A stretch of DNA of 64,000 nt from Gloeophyllum trabeum ATCC 11539 (Eukaryota; Basidiomycota; Agaricomycetes; Gloeophyllales; Gloeophyllaceae): positions 142,268-206,267 of the forward strand of contig NW_006920423.1 of assembly GCF_000344685.1 (NCBI RefSeq), written 5' to 3'. The notes beneath the pieces are model-generated. The model was not told the DNA's origin. It saw nothing but the letters and a program-made list of their open reading frames with translations, and did no database searches. Below are positions 37,755 to 49,083 of this stretch, in pieces. Positions within the stretch are counted from its first letter, which is position 1; each line of letters starts with the position of its first letter. The position numbers were made by a program, and so were the translations under genes.

Positions 37755-38726
37755 CCAGGTGCCACGCATGAAGGTGGGTTCGCATCAGTTCTCGCAGCAA
37801 CGTCTCTTGATGCCTCTGTCTGTAGCCCGCGTCCTCTCCACGTTGGCGGTGGGCTGCTCGAGACGGCGAGAAATGGGCAGCGTGGATTATTAGACCATTA
37901 GGCCCCGCCGTTTGATTTAGAGCCGCGCTCCGTACCAGACAGAATGTAACAAAAATGTACGATACCTATAGATGTGAGACGGGGCCAGTCATTCCCCATG
38001 GCTATCTACGACGAAACAGGTCGCAGGTAAAACCGAGGGGATATTTGCAAGGCGCTCGAGCCTCGCACCTATAATCCTCTGATTGGGCGACGAATGTACT
38101 TGCTCCTCCAGGGATAGTGGTCACTAGCAAACTCCGGCTATTCGACCCCGCAGTGTAGATCGCGAGCCAGTCTGGCGCAGAAACAATGGAGAGACGACGG
38201 CGGACCGGTTCCCTAAAGCTCGACCGGCTCACGATGTTCCGTCAGCTCTCCAGCCAACGGGAGACCGACGAGTGAGTGCATGGACGAAACAAAACCAATA
38301 GACTAACATACCCACTTGGTCGACGCGGCCTGGAGAGCAGGGTGCACCGTTATGCGAACGGAGCATTCGTGATCCGTTGCATTTGCATGGCACCATGGGC
38401 ATGACTTCCTCCAAGACACCCGTGGGCGGGATGCAACCCGCCCGCAACGAAGACACAACAGAATGAAGGCGCTTAGAGGTCCACCAGCACCTTCACGACG
38501 TTACGCAGCTATACAATACACGATAGCAGAACGCGAGTTGCAAGTGACACGCAACCTACACAGTCAACAAGAAGCCTACGCCTACCAGCAACGCCAAACA
38601 AGCCAGTCCAAATCATATCTTCGGCATGAACCAATGCGACAGTGCAACTGGCTTCCGCCGCTCCAGCTTTGCAGTCATTTCGCCCTCCGCGCGCTACGGC
38701 AAATAGGCATCTATCAGCCTTACCAT
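37755..38726. other. Intergenic, no supported gene
   Basis: Short frames only. The right end abuts the 3' end of the F-box gene. Confidence 0.4.
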
Positions 38727-40304
38727 TCATGACCAGCCCGAGGTTAAGAACACGAGACGCACCGTCCACCGCCGCGTCTCGGTGAGCACCAGGTTGATGT
38801 TCGTAATATCCATGAGATCCTCGACACTGTCCCTGGTGATATTCACGCGCCCCACGCCCGTCTTCCCAGGCACGTGTCTGTCGGTGCCCATATCGACGAG
38901 CACGCGGAGCGACGCGCACTTCGCCATACAATCGATAAACTCATCCTGGAGCACCCACCCATGCTCATCAGCCCCCGCTCAACTAAACAAACGAAAGAAA
39001 CGAGAACACATACAATATCCTTCCCCGGCACGCCCACGCCGAGCCGCTCGAGCTCCTCGCAGCGCTCGCACACGCGGCGGAGCGCATCCGGGCCGAGGCG
39101 GCACCCGACGAAGAACAAGCTGCGCAGCGTGCCCGCGTGCGCGTCAAGCAGCGCCTGCACGAAGCCGTCCGCGACCGCGAGGCGCTCCGAGAGGCGCAGC
39201 GTCACGCTCGCCAACGGGCAGGACCACTCGGCGGTCTTTTGGAAGAGCGGCGTCCAGACGGGCGGCGCGTGCGGAGGCGCCATGGAGCAGTGCGTGTCGA
39301 GCGCGAGGTGCTTGAGGTGCCGGAGGGGGGTGAGAGTTGGGGGGAGCGGGCGGGGATTTTCCTGGGTGTATAAGGGGACGTTAGTGAGAGGATAAGAGAG
39401 GGAGGGGAGGGACGCACCCAGGAAGTCATGGAGAGACTTTCCAGGTTCGGGGTGAAGAGCGATGCGAGCTTAAGGACAGTTACGTGGTCGGCCCTCGGGC
39501 AGCCCACGACGTGCAGGCCGGTGAGGTGCGGGCAATGCGAGAGCACGTGGCGTAGGACCAGCTCGTTCAAGTCGCTCGCCATCTAGGCACACGGTTCATC
39601 ACGCATTCCGGAGACAGCATGACAACTCACGTATAGCGTCAAGCTCGTCAGGCTCGCCGAAAGCGACCTCGTCCATGTTGGCAGCAGATCCACCAAGTTC
39701 CACGACGCATGGTCCAGGACTAAGCTGCTCAGGCCCTTCAAACCAATAAGCTTCGCAGACTGGTCAGACGTGAGGTTCGCGTATACGCGCAGGTCACGCA
39801 GGCGTTCCTTGCCTTGCAATGCCGGGAGGAACGGGGGAAGTGCGTCGACGACGGTCAGGGTGAAGGATGTCAGATTACTGGCGAGCTTGATGACGTTCGT
39901 GCAATCACGAACAAATTCTGGGTGGGGGTGAGAGTGAATGAGAGGGACTGTGCGGATGTCTGGGTCGGACTGTCAGTGGGTCCGAGCGGGGAGAAGGGAC
40001 AGGGAGACCTACCAATCTGCCTGACATGAACAGCAAAGTCTGGATGGGCCATTACAGCAGCGAACGGTGATTTGACCTGGAGTAGCTTGTTAGTGCGGTC
40101 CTGATATTTAGATGCCGATCTATCAAGCACCTGAGGGTATTTCTTGGAGTGACTGAGACGGAATCCCAGCGTATGATACAGCCTTGGGATGACCCCTGCA
40201 AAGAAGGACCTGCTCACGAGCGAGACAGAGACGAGGTCATTGCCAGACAAATAAGCAAAGATGAGTTCCAAGACGTCGAGATTCAGGTTGTCTGCAGAGA
40301 CCAT
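38727..40304 (-). CDS. F-box protein with leucine-rich-repeat-like C-terminus
   Basis: Five exons, 40304-40013, 39959-39631, 39582-39418, 39361-39014 and 38945-38727, all in phase, give 450 residues. The N-terminal F-box (LNLDVLELIFAYLSGNDLVS followed by LVSRSFFAGVIPRLYHTL) would bind Skp1 in an SCF ubiquitin ligase. The rest is a series of irregular Leu-rich segments, such as LVLRHVLSHCPHLTGLHV and TLRSLFFVGCRLGPDAL, that resemble LRRs and would select the substrate. Mushroom genomes carry large families of such F-box proteins. The high GC content gives long spurious plus-strand frames over exon 4. Confidence 0.85.
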
Positions 40305-40698
40305 CGGAGGCTGACGCGTGAAACAGAGTCTAGAAAGTTAAAGGACGTGTATGGAGCGCAAAAAGGGATTTCTGTCGCGACGTACGCCCTCTTCCAAGCA
40401 GCCCGACGAGTGTATGCGCGATGAGCAAGACTTGGACTTGGAGCGGTGGCTACCGTTTGCCACCGCGTCCCGCTCCGGACATTTGTGGCTGTTTGCCTTG
40501 TGGCGAGAAGTGCCATTGGTTCTTGTGTAACCCCGGACACCGCTCATTGTCGCTGACGCCACAACGGACCGGGGCCGGTTACAGCCGGTTTACTTAGGAG
40601 GAACTGGACACGGTATCCAAGGCCGCTCGTCTTCCTCCGCCAGCGCACTCGCCGCCTCCCCCGTCCCTCCCTCGACGACGCCGCCGCCGCCGGCCACG
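40305..40698. other. Spacer between divergent genes
   Basis: About 0.4 kb between the F-box start (minus) and the next start (plus), so probably a shared promoter region. A near-palindrome GGCCGGTTACAGCCGG lies near 40575. Confidence 0.4.
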
Positions 40699-41202
40699 AT
40701 GGGCGACCTCCTCTCGCTCTCCGTCGTCATGATCTCCGTCCTCTCCTTCCTCACCTCCCTCCTCGCCGTCCTCATCCGCGTCCAGGCCCACCACTTCTCC
40801 CTGCCCTCCACGTCGTACGCACATGCCGACGACTCGATGGCCTCCTCTTCATCATCAATGACGCAAATGGACAAACTCTGGCATTGGAGCGCGTCGCTGG
40901 GTCTGCCGTTCAACCTGAACGGCGCCAGCCCGCCAGGGATGGGTGCCGACGCGGGGATGGGTATGGGCATGGGGGGCTACGCTGGCGCCGCGCACCTCGC
41001 CCGCATGAACCTGAACATGAACTGGCAAATAACGCGGAAATTTGGGCCGGAGAAGCCTCGTGAGTACCGCGCGCTCGTTCATCTCGCAACACACGATATC
41101 AATGCCGACCCTCTCGCAGCACCACCGCCGCCCTGCCACCCTCAGCCGCCATTGTCCATGGCGAAGTTAATAATGTCTAGACACGTGAGTTCCGCCTCAT
41201 AG
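40699..41202 (+). CDS. Hypothetical protein with N-terminal membrane anchor
   Basis: The frame begins MGDLLSLSVVMISVLSFLTS and stays hydrophobic to about residue 27, consistent with a signal anchor or single transmembrane helix. A Ser-rich linker and a Gly/Met-rich stretch (GMGADAGMGMGMGG) follow. The 3' end is uncertain. Read through, it gives 167 residues. A better alternative splices at a GTGAGT donor near 41059 to an acceptor near 41148 and ends EKPPAIVHGEVNNV. No domain is recognised. A long overlapping minus-strand frame is an artefact of GC-rich sequence. Confidence 0.55.
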   Translation: MGDLLSLSVVMISVLSFLTSLLAVLIRVQAHHFSLPSTSYAHADDSMASSSSSMTQMDKLWHWSASLGLPFNLNGASPPGMGADAGMGMGMGGYAGAAHLARMNLNMNWQITRKFGPEKPREYRALVHLATHDINADPLAAPPPPCHPQPPLSMAKLIMSRHVSSAS

Positions 41203-42146
41203 TGCCGACAGACGTTTGACGTGACATCTGACGGGATCTGTTCGTAGCAACGACGGCCGAACCGCCCGCCACGTCGATACCCAGGCATGGCCGCGCCCAG
41301 CCAAGCGCGACACTCCCGCCTCGTCGAGTCCGTTTAATTTACTAGATCCCCGCCACGCAACGCAATCCTCCATGGTCGCGTGCCCCCCTAAAGCTATTTT
41401 CGATATCACAGAACCTATCGATGACTCGCCATGTTCAACGCTAAACGTCACAGCTGACACGACGAAGATCACCGAACACCGGTGACGGACCTACCTCTCA
41501 CATGCTTACGGATACCTTTTCGTTCTATTCCGGACATTTCGCTATTCACTGTACACTTTGCTATTTTGCTATTTGCTATATTTATCATTCTATTCGGACT
41601 CTGCTTCTCGCTATTTCTACGTTTCCCTTGTTTCATGATCACATTCGATTACTACTACTAATGCGACGGTGTTATATAGCGGGGTGGCGGAGTGGGCGGG
41701 CTGCGCGGACGAAATAGGAATGTACTACGTGTTCTAACGCTTCGCTCCTTCCGAGGGAAGATAGAATTTCGAAACGAACCGAAACTACTCGAACTTCAGG
41801 GTTGAATATCGTATGTATCCATACGAGTGCCGAGCACACTGTAAGTGAGCATGTGGAATACCGGAACGCCTAGATATTGCCTAGGTATGCCCGGCGGTGC
41901 TGGGCCGCAAGGAAAACTGTAGCGAGGTGCTGCAGTCCGCAAGGATCTGTAGCGAGGTGCTGCAGTCCGCAAGGATCTGTAGCTGGGTCATACAAGAGGG
42001 ACGTGCTTCAAGAGACCAGATGCCTGGCTCGCCAAGAAGTCCCGGGCAGTCATGCCTCCACTGGCGACGGAGGGCACACTCAACCAAACTCAACCCTTCC
42101 AGATGCACATTGCACGAGCTGCGTCGCTTCCAATCGGACCGCCCGC
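41203..42146. other. Intergenic with a 30-bp tandem repeat
   Basis: It holds several GCTATTT motifs at 41540-41620 and the tandem repeat at 41917-41983. No gene is supported. Confidence 0.4.
41917..41983. repeat. Tandem repeat, 30-bp unit, 2.2 copies
   Basis: CTGTAGCGAGGTGCTGCAGT plus CCGCAAGGAT is repeated exactly at 41917-41946 and 41947-41976, with the start of a third copy. Identical units imply a recent duplication. Confidence 0.85.
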
Positions 42147-43502
42147 TCACGAAATCCCGTCCAAAATCTTCTCCGTCGTCTCCCAAAGCTCCCGCGCTAG
42201 ATCCTCCCGCGCGCCCTCGGGCCCGCACTCCTCCAGCCGCCCATACGGCACGACGTACCCGCCCTCCCACTTCCCCGCCTCGTCCCTCACGATAGGGGAC
42301 GCGGCGGCGAACACGCTCGTGTACGCGCCGAAGAAGGGCGTGTCGTTCGCGAGCGCGGAGAGCCCGACGATGTACGACCCGAGCGGCCATGCGGAGACGC
42401 GCGTCATGTTGCGCTCGGACAGGACGTGCCCCGGGTGAACGGCGGTGCAGATTATGGGTGAGTCTGAGGCGCGGAGGCGCCGTTGGAGCTCTTTGGTCCA
42501 GAGGACGTTGGCGAGTTTCGAGTAAGCTACGGAGAGTATCAATGTGCGTCCAGTCAGCTGACTGAACGAGAGTATGGGGCACGGATAACGCGCGCGTACC
42601 GTACACCATCATCTTGGGGAACCACGAGTCTGCGAACGTGTTATTCCAGCTCGCGAGGCTGTCAAATCGCGGGTTCACGAGCCATTTGTGGGCAGAAGAC
42701 GTGAGCTGATGGTGCTCTCAGCTTAACCATACCCAACCATAAAGCGAAATGATCGAATGTCTTACGTTGACTATGCGCACGTCCGTCCTGGGCAGCTTGG
42801 CGGTTTCTTGCATGAGCGGGAGGAGCTTGTAGGTGAATGCGGCTGGACTTAGGTGGCTAGGAAATGGATTTGCGGTTTAGACCGGAAGCGGAAATTTAAG
42901 TGATAGTAAGCGTACTTGACGACCACGGTGTCCGAAATCCCGTCGGGTGTGAGGGCGTATGGCCCGAATATTCTAACCGACGACAAAGCATCGTCTTGAA
43001 GACTTCACATGTTAAGTTAACACTCACTTTCCGGCATTATTCACTACACAAGGCTCTGCATAAGCACGGATTTATCCAAGATCAGATGTAATAAGGCGTC
43101 ACCCAGAATATCCAACCGCTCCTCCTTCTCGAGGAACCACTCCGCCGCCTTGCGCGCCTCCCTCGGGTCGCTCAAGTCCAGCTTCAGCCACAGTACCTCG
43201 CCGTTGAGCGGGCCGAGCCCTTCGCGTTGTAGTCTAGAAAGCGCTGCCTTCGCCTTTGCCTCGTTCCGCGCGCCGAGGTAGACTTTAGCGCCTCGGCGCG
43301 CGAGGTGCAAGACGGTGTTGAAGCCAATCCCAGCACTAAATGATATCACCGGCGTTGAAGTATGTAAGACAGATATCGGTGAATGTACGGGGGCGAAGAC
43401 TCACTTTGCGCCTGTTACGATGGCCACTCGTCCCGTCAGGTCAGGAATGTCGGTGCTCGGATCGAACCCTGCGCGAACATGGCTCGATCCTGTTATTCCC
43501 AT
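42147..43502 (-). CDS. Short-chain dehydrogenase/reductase, seven exons
   Basis: Exons 43502-43405, 43335-43103, 43043-43028, 42972-42916, 42856-42766, 42705-42600 and 42526-42147 give 326 residues with every phase consistent. The cofactor motif TGANAGIG is split across intron 1, and NNAG is carried by a 16-nt micro-exon. The catalytic Tyr-x-x-x-Lys is in YAYSKLAN, and HPGHVLSE follows. The overall pattern matches retinol dehydrogenase/WWOX-like fungal SDRs. Substrate unknown; NADPH use is suggested by GARNEAKA. It is not a close copy of the SDR at 20794-21781. Confidence 0.9.
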
Positions 43503-44696
43503 ATCTTGGTGTCCGTACAAGCGCTATTCAGGAGATGTACAGAGATTATCTGACCAGAGGAAAGCCAGCTTTGGCCAAAGGTCTAAGCCGACTTTATTAG
43601 GCCTGCAATGGTGATTGCGTTATGTCCCTGAACTCTCCTTTCACTAGCTCTCGGCCTCGTACCCACCATGTCCCGGGGCCGACCATTGGGCAATTCAACA
43701 ACTTTTTGCGGATGCCCAAAGCTGGGCCCCGAGTCAGGGCACGCTGATTATGTTCACAGGCTATCGGCATGCGGAACGACCGAGATTATTGCGGTCCGAC
43801 CTGACTATCACCGCCCGCCATGGGGCAGGCTGGTTGCAAGGTGAGCATAGACGAGGACGACAGAGACGTTGCTGGAGGAAGGCGTGTTTGTGCCTTAAGG
43901 TTAACCAGACTAGATGTGCAAGTCTAATGGAAGAGCGGACGTCGGGGATCCCGGAAGCACCTGGTGGTCTTCGGAGTGCTCCGGGAGTGCCCATAGACGT
44001 TCGTCTTCTCAGCTGCGGTCCTCGAGGCATCCTACTACATGCTGCAACTACAAAAAATGGCGAATGGGACTTGAATGGGACGTAAGGGAGGCGGCGAAGT
44101 ACACAGCTTTCAATCATATCGATCGTGCGCTCGCTCTTAAACTTGAACCCCACACATTCACTATTCACTACACTGGCACTTTCGCGACCCTGCCAATGAC
44201 CGTCGACGAGCATTTCTTCCCGCCCACGCCGAACAATACAGCGCCGACGCTTCGAGGTACTGCAATAGACATGGCCGAAAACCTCCCAGATGTGGCGCAA
44301 TCTCCGAATAATTTGCTGCCAATTTACGGAGAGACAAATGCCACTGGACAGGACTAGTACTTATCAGGCGCAAGGATTGCAAGCTGGCCCCGCTGGATAA
44401 TGACGTCGTAAGCCACCAGGCTTACAAGCACCAGCCAGACAAAGTGATGGACCAGGTTCACAAGGACTTGGAGAAGATCATCAGGAATACCTACTGTACA
44501 TAAGCTAGGAACATCTGAATCAGAAGTAGGAACACTTAGTAATAGGCACTGTCATGATGGTCTTGTCAAATTTTCATATTTCATTGGACCACTATATATC
44601 TGCAGCTAGTCTGTACATTCTTATGAGACCATCTCTAGGGCAATTCAGGGCCAGCTCCAGCTTGGTAAGTATTGAAGTCACATCCTCCAGAAGTCC
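43503..44696. other. Intergenic with coding-like fragments
   Basis: A plus-strand stretch of about 60 codons ending near 44503 (RRKDCKLAPLDNDVVSH and DQVHKDLEKIIRNTYC) looks protein-like, but has no start or splice partner I can defend. The frame at 43914-44357 is equally unplaced. Possibly remains of a decayed gene. Confidence 0.3.
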
Positions 44697-45932
44697 TTAT
44701 GGACAGAAAGTGAGTGTGTAATCAGCCTGCAAGCCGGAATCACATGTCCACAGAGCAGTACCACTGCCTTCGTCATATGCATAAACATATGAGTTTGGAC
44801 AATTGTCCTCTGCAGTACATAGAACTCATTGTAAGTATGCAGTTACTCATATCAGATATTTCCGTCATAATACGCACTGAAGTAATTGTAATACTGTACA
44901 CCACTAGCCGGGCAGGTATCCGGTGTGCTATGACTTCCAGTACAGCAGTTAGCCGAATCAGCTATGCATTGAGAAACCATGAGTCCATCTGCATCCGCGG
45001 TGCAATGCGATAAAGGCACGACACCAACCTTGATTGTGATCAATTCCTGCGGCACAAGCAGTCTTGCAACCAGCCGCATTACCCGCAGAGTCGAAGGGGC
45101 CTTGAAGCGGCGAAGGGCCTGGATTCGGGATAGTCCATAAGCTGGGTAGTGCAGGGGGCACAACGAAAGCGGTCTTACAATCCGGAATGAGGTCAACAGG
45201 GCAATCCGCTACGTGGCAGCCTTTGTCATTATCAATCCTAATTGGCAGATTGAAACCATCGACGATGGACACTGGTGATTCTGATGAGAGGTGCACGGAA
45301 GCCAGAGTACATTTGCGGTCATACCATCATAGTAATCCGGATTTCCGTTCGTCCCAAGAGTCCATTCTGCTAATGAAGCGGGTGTCGCGCCCTATAGGGA
45401 GAGTTACTATGTATGATTCGGTTCATGCGATGGTAACACGTACGATACCGTTGTGAGGATCACAAACCAGCCCACCGTTGCAGCCACCGTCCACGCACGT
45501 GCCATTGCCATTCGCGTCGAAATCGCAGTCACGACGACCCTAGGGTATCGCGCTCAGAACGCCCTGATATGCAGAGTCCTCGGATACATACCCAGATTCT
45601 CCCGGAAGCCCAGTTATCCGGGACCATGAACGATACGCTGCTCCGGGGAGGGGCTTCCCAGCTGGAAGCCGGAATTAACCTTCATGAAGCAATAACGGCA
45701 CGGACAAGTCTTACCCAGTTGGATGATCCGGAACTGCAGTTCCGACGTTGGGGTCGGTGAAAATGGCTGGCCTATCGAGTAGGGGAAGTTTGATTAGACA
45801 TCGCGAGATGAGAGGGAGAGTGTTATTCACACACCAGACCGTATAAGAGCAATTATTAGTGACGGTGAAAGTACGCGCGAGAGCCAGAGGAGCGACGGTA
45901 AGCGCGACAAGGCCAGTGTGGAAGAGCTGCAT
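44697..45932 (-). CDS. Secreted thaumatin-like protein
   Basis: Nine exons give 264 residues, phases all agreeing: 45932-45835, 45771-45715, 45661-45592, 45539-45444, 45391-45325, 45271-45179, 45118-45029, 44988-44878 and 44809-44697. Residues 1-19 form a signal peptide ending ALA. The mature part has the thaumatin pattern: FTVTNNCSYTVWPAIF at the start, APPRSSVSFMVPDNWASGRI, GRRDCDF, CVDGGCNGGLVCD, VDGFNLPIRI, GCHVADCPVDL, then the Cys-rich end with GTALWTCDSG. I count 17 cysteines against the usual 16. Such fungal proteins are apoplastic or wall-associated; some bind or hydrolyse beta-glucan in fruiting-body walls. A TATAAA box lies about 47 bp before the ATG. Confidence 0.92.
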
Positions 45933-47239
45933 TGTGCAAGACGTGCTGTCTGCTGCATGCTCCTCAGAGACTCGACTCTTTATAGTAGCCGCACGACCAT
46001 GCATGGTTCAGGACTACCTCTTTTCCAGCCCGGCACCCAAGGAGGAGCAACTGAGACAGGTCAGCCAGACAACCTCGCCCAACTTCGCCTACTCGCAGCA
46101 GGCTCCTGGTACAGGAACTAGATCTGACCAGGACGTTTTGAGGAAAGTCAGCCCTGGCAGGGACTTCCTCTCCGACGTCGAAGCCACTCTTCGCTATCTG
46201 GTTCCATGACGGAACTCAATGGGGGCGGGAATCATGCTCGCCTTGCACTTGATTCGCGAAATCGCCATGGGACAGGAGGACAGGATGACAGATCGCCTTG
46301 TTCAGCTGCTGAAGGCCGCACGGGACATTGAAAATTCTTTGGTTGAACCTGACACCACCTCGTTGCACACAAGCAGTGGATCGGCCGTACTTTGATCAAA
46401 AACGTGGACGTCCTCCGACGAAGAGAGAGTCATACTCGGAACAGAATTCAATCCCGAAGTACGCACACATGGCAGCCGAAAAGGCTGAGAGATCATCTCC
46501 TGTACCACGGAGCGCCATCGCAAAATAGTATGACCAACGTCGGTGTGATTTTGGACAGAAGGTCGCACTTGCACGACCTGGTGGCCAAGATCATACCGCC
46601 GCGATGACCCAATTCACGAGCCCGAGGGTATCCGCTGTCCGCAGAACTGAAACCACGATGGAAGACAGATCACATAAACCAGTATAAAGAATCCCAGAAA
46701 AACGCACGAAGCATGTGGCACAAGCATGATATCCCTGGGTGCATTGAGATGGCCAACCATGGGTAATGGGCTAAGGCATACCAGATATCAGGCGAAGCGC
46801 GAAGACAGGAGAGCGTCTGCAAGATCTAGAGAAGCTATCGCCATCCAGTCCGTGCGTCCGAAAGTGAACAGACCACCCACAAAACCCGTGAGATGATGAT
46901 AGCGAATAGCGACAAAGGAGAATCGATTCTCCAACGCTCGCACATGTCGATGAAGGAACAATCGGTCAACTCTCACTTACCTAAAAAGGCCAACCTCAAA
47001 TACCGAACATTGCATTCGTGGTGTTCACCATGGTCCATGGTTTGCATGATATGCATACAGATACAAGGGGACGGAAAGCGAAAGATGACATAACGTAGCA
47101 CCGACGAGCTCGACCCTCGTCGTCTCCCTACAGCGTGACTCTCAACCCAGCACGGCCGCCGCTCCGCTATCCAGTCCTCCTACAAGACGTGCTGGTGCGC
47201 AGGCGCACGCGGCGCCCTAAAGAAGGGCCCATAGGCATT
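45933..47239. other. Intergenic, no supported gene
   Basis: Several short frames on both strands, none with a motif. The left end holds the thaumatin-like promoter; the right end is the 3' side of the eS30 gene. Confidence 0.4.
45979..45984 (-). promoter_or_regulatory. TATA box of the thaumatin-like gene
   Basis: TATAAA on the minus strand, about 47 bp before the ATG at 45932. Confidence 0.5.
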
Positions 47240-47701
47240 TTACTTCTCGGGGTTGGGGTTCCTGCAGGAAATGAATTAGATAAAGGTCAAGAGAAAATGT
47301 AGAAAATGAAGAAAGGACATCGAATCAGATAGGAGCGAAAGACATTAGATGCATGTTTGTCAACATGATAGTTCAGTGTGAACTATGCTTGATTTTGCTG
47401 GACTCATCTCAAAAGGCGAACGGGACAACCAAAAACGCGAGGGACTGATGCGCAAGCCAGAATCCAGACTCACATTCTCCGCTTGCCACCAGGGAGTGTG
47501 GTGACGTTCACGAATCTATAAATCACAAGTACATGAGTTTCGCACCCTCTTAAACAGCTCGACGACGACATACCTGCGGTTGTAGAGAATCCGCTTCTTA
47601 GCACGGCCCTTGGGGGTCTTCTTCTTCTCCTGCTTCTCTACCTTGGGTGTCTGAGACTTGACTTTACCCGCACGGGCGAGGGATCCGTGAACTTTTCCCA
47701 T
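47240..47701 (-). CDS. RPS30: 40S ribosomal protein eS30 (S30)
   Basis: Exons 47701-47574, 47515-47474 and 47261-47240 give 63 residues, the normal length of fungal S30. Sequence landmarks: [51 protein letters not shown] and a final Lys. It is a small basic protein of the small ribosomal subunit near the decoding site. No ubiquitin-like FUBI moiety is fused, as usual in fungi. The start is the Met directly before GKVHG; upstream in-frame residues are not conserved and probably 5' UTR. The second intron is unusually long for this window (212 nt) and might host an RNA. Confidence 0.95.
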
Positions 47702-48628
47702 GTTTTCTTGAGGACGGTGGGCGGGGCGGCGACGACGACCGGTGGTGGGGGTGACGATGACTGAGAGGTCCTGTACAGTTGCGGCGAAATTCCGACTTCC
47801 CATGGCTTACGTACGCAACCTCCTTATTCCGGTGGCAACTGTGGCGTGGGTATGCAGGGGTGGCTGCTGGCCATGGTTGGGCCATGGCCTTGCAATTGAG
47901 TCTCCGAGGACCGCGCGGCAGTGGGCACGCTTTCACAGCACTCTCGTTTCGATGTTTATGTCAAAGTTTATGTCCCTAACTACCTTGAATGCTTCGTATC
48001 CTCCACCGCAAATCAAGGAGGTACCACAGCCTTGCATCCAGAACCCTGTACTTATCCACCTCGTCTTGTAACGCATCGGAGCCTAGGCTGTAGACATGTA
48101 CCATGTCGGTGTAGTCTCCCAAAGGCGACCGATTAAATGCCTCCCTTATAAGGCAGGTGGAGGGCAGTCGGCATATAACGGTCTGCCGCGGATCGCGCCC
48201 CCTTAGTAGGGGTACGCATATTCAACATCACGTGATTATTCCCACGGCCACCTCGACAGACTCACCGTTTCGTACCCATGCCATCTCTATGTAGCGAGGG
48301 AAAAATATATGATATGGCAGGAGTACCTGCTGGTCCTGATGCAACTTGAGTAGTCTCAGATTTTTTGGCGCTCTCTTTCCGCTGTAGGAGCATTAACTTC
48401 GTTCGGTACATGCTGCTGACATCAGCAGCTCCGGCCGTCCCAAAAGGGGAACATGTTGAAGCTCTACCCTTCAGAGCTCATTTTGAAGACACCACGCTCG
48501 GCAGCATACCTCAATATGGCTTAAAAACATATATGTATTGCTACTCATTACTTCTACCAGCCCATGGGGGGATGTATTATTATCAATATACGCTGGAGCC
48601 TATCATGGTACACACTGTGAGGCAGGTC
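47702..48628. other. Promoter side of eS30 and left flank of the transposon
   Basis: No gene is supported. An imperfect repeat of CTCCC/GGAGG around 48138-48165 could fold. The transposon begins at 48629. Confidence 0.4.
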
Positions 48629-48660
48629 GCGCTAGTCAGGTTCTGAATAGCGCCGACAAG
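48629..48660 (+). repeat. Left terminal inverted repeat of the Plavaka-like element
   Basis: It begins GCGCTAGTCAGGTTCTGAAT and pairs imperfectly with 56796-56827. The outer three bases deviate from the CAC seen at the other end. Confidence 0.55.
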
Positions 48661-49083
48661 CATAGCTAGCCGTGTATGCATGGCTAGCGCTAGGTACGCC
48701 CCGTAGATCAGATCAATTCGACACGTGGCTAGCACAGCTTGCCATGAGGCTCTCAAGCCCAGATGGTCAGTAGGATAGCCAAGTGCAGCCAACGCGGAAT
48801 ATCTGAAATTGTTCCCGTACAACCAGCACTGGCTAGCGGTAAGTATCTGGGATACTTAGTACCTGACTAGCACTGACTGGTTGTATTACTCAGGCCTGTT
48901 CATCTGCTTTATATCTGATATATTCACGCTCTCTCTATCCCTACCATCATACATACCAGGGAAACTGTAGATTACTGGGTATAATTACATAATAAACGCG
49001 TCACAGAGAAACCCCTCGCGTCCTCTCCTGCTGCCTACTTCCCATCACAAGATCCAGCTCGAATATCCGCAGAATCCCCAGTC

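Noticed and set aside
38843..39395. Long plus-strand frames over the F-box gene
   Set aside because: They are antisense to exons 4 and 5 of the F-box gene and explained by GC-rich codons.
40590..40970. 126-codon minus-strand frame
   Set aside because: It opposes a frame with a clear N-terminal membrane segment and has no motif of its own.
41679..41712. GCGGGGTGGCGGAGTGGGCGGG, resembling a tRNA 5' half
   Set aside because: No T-arm or anticodon arm follows.
45680..45714. 35-nt intron in the thaumatin-like gene
   Set aside because: A later acceptor gives a normal 53-nt intron and restores the family sequence TGWEAPPRSS.
47702..47803. In-frame N-terminal extension of eS30
   Set aside because: Fungal eS30 starts at MGKVHG; the extra residues are not conserved and probably lie in the 5' UTR.
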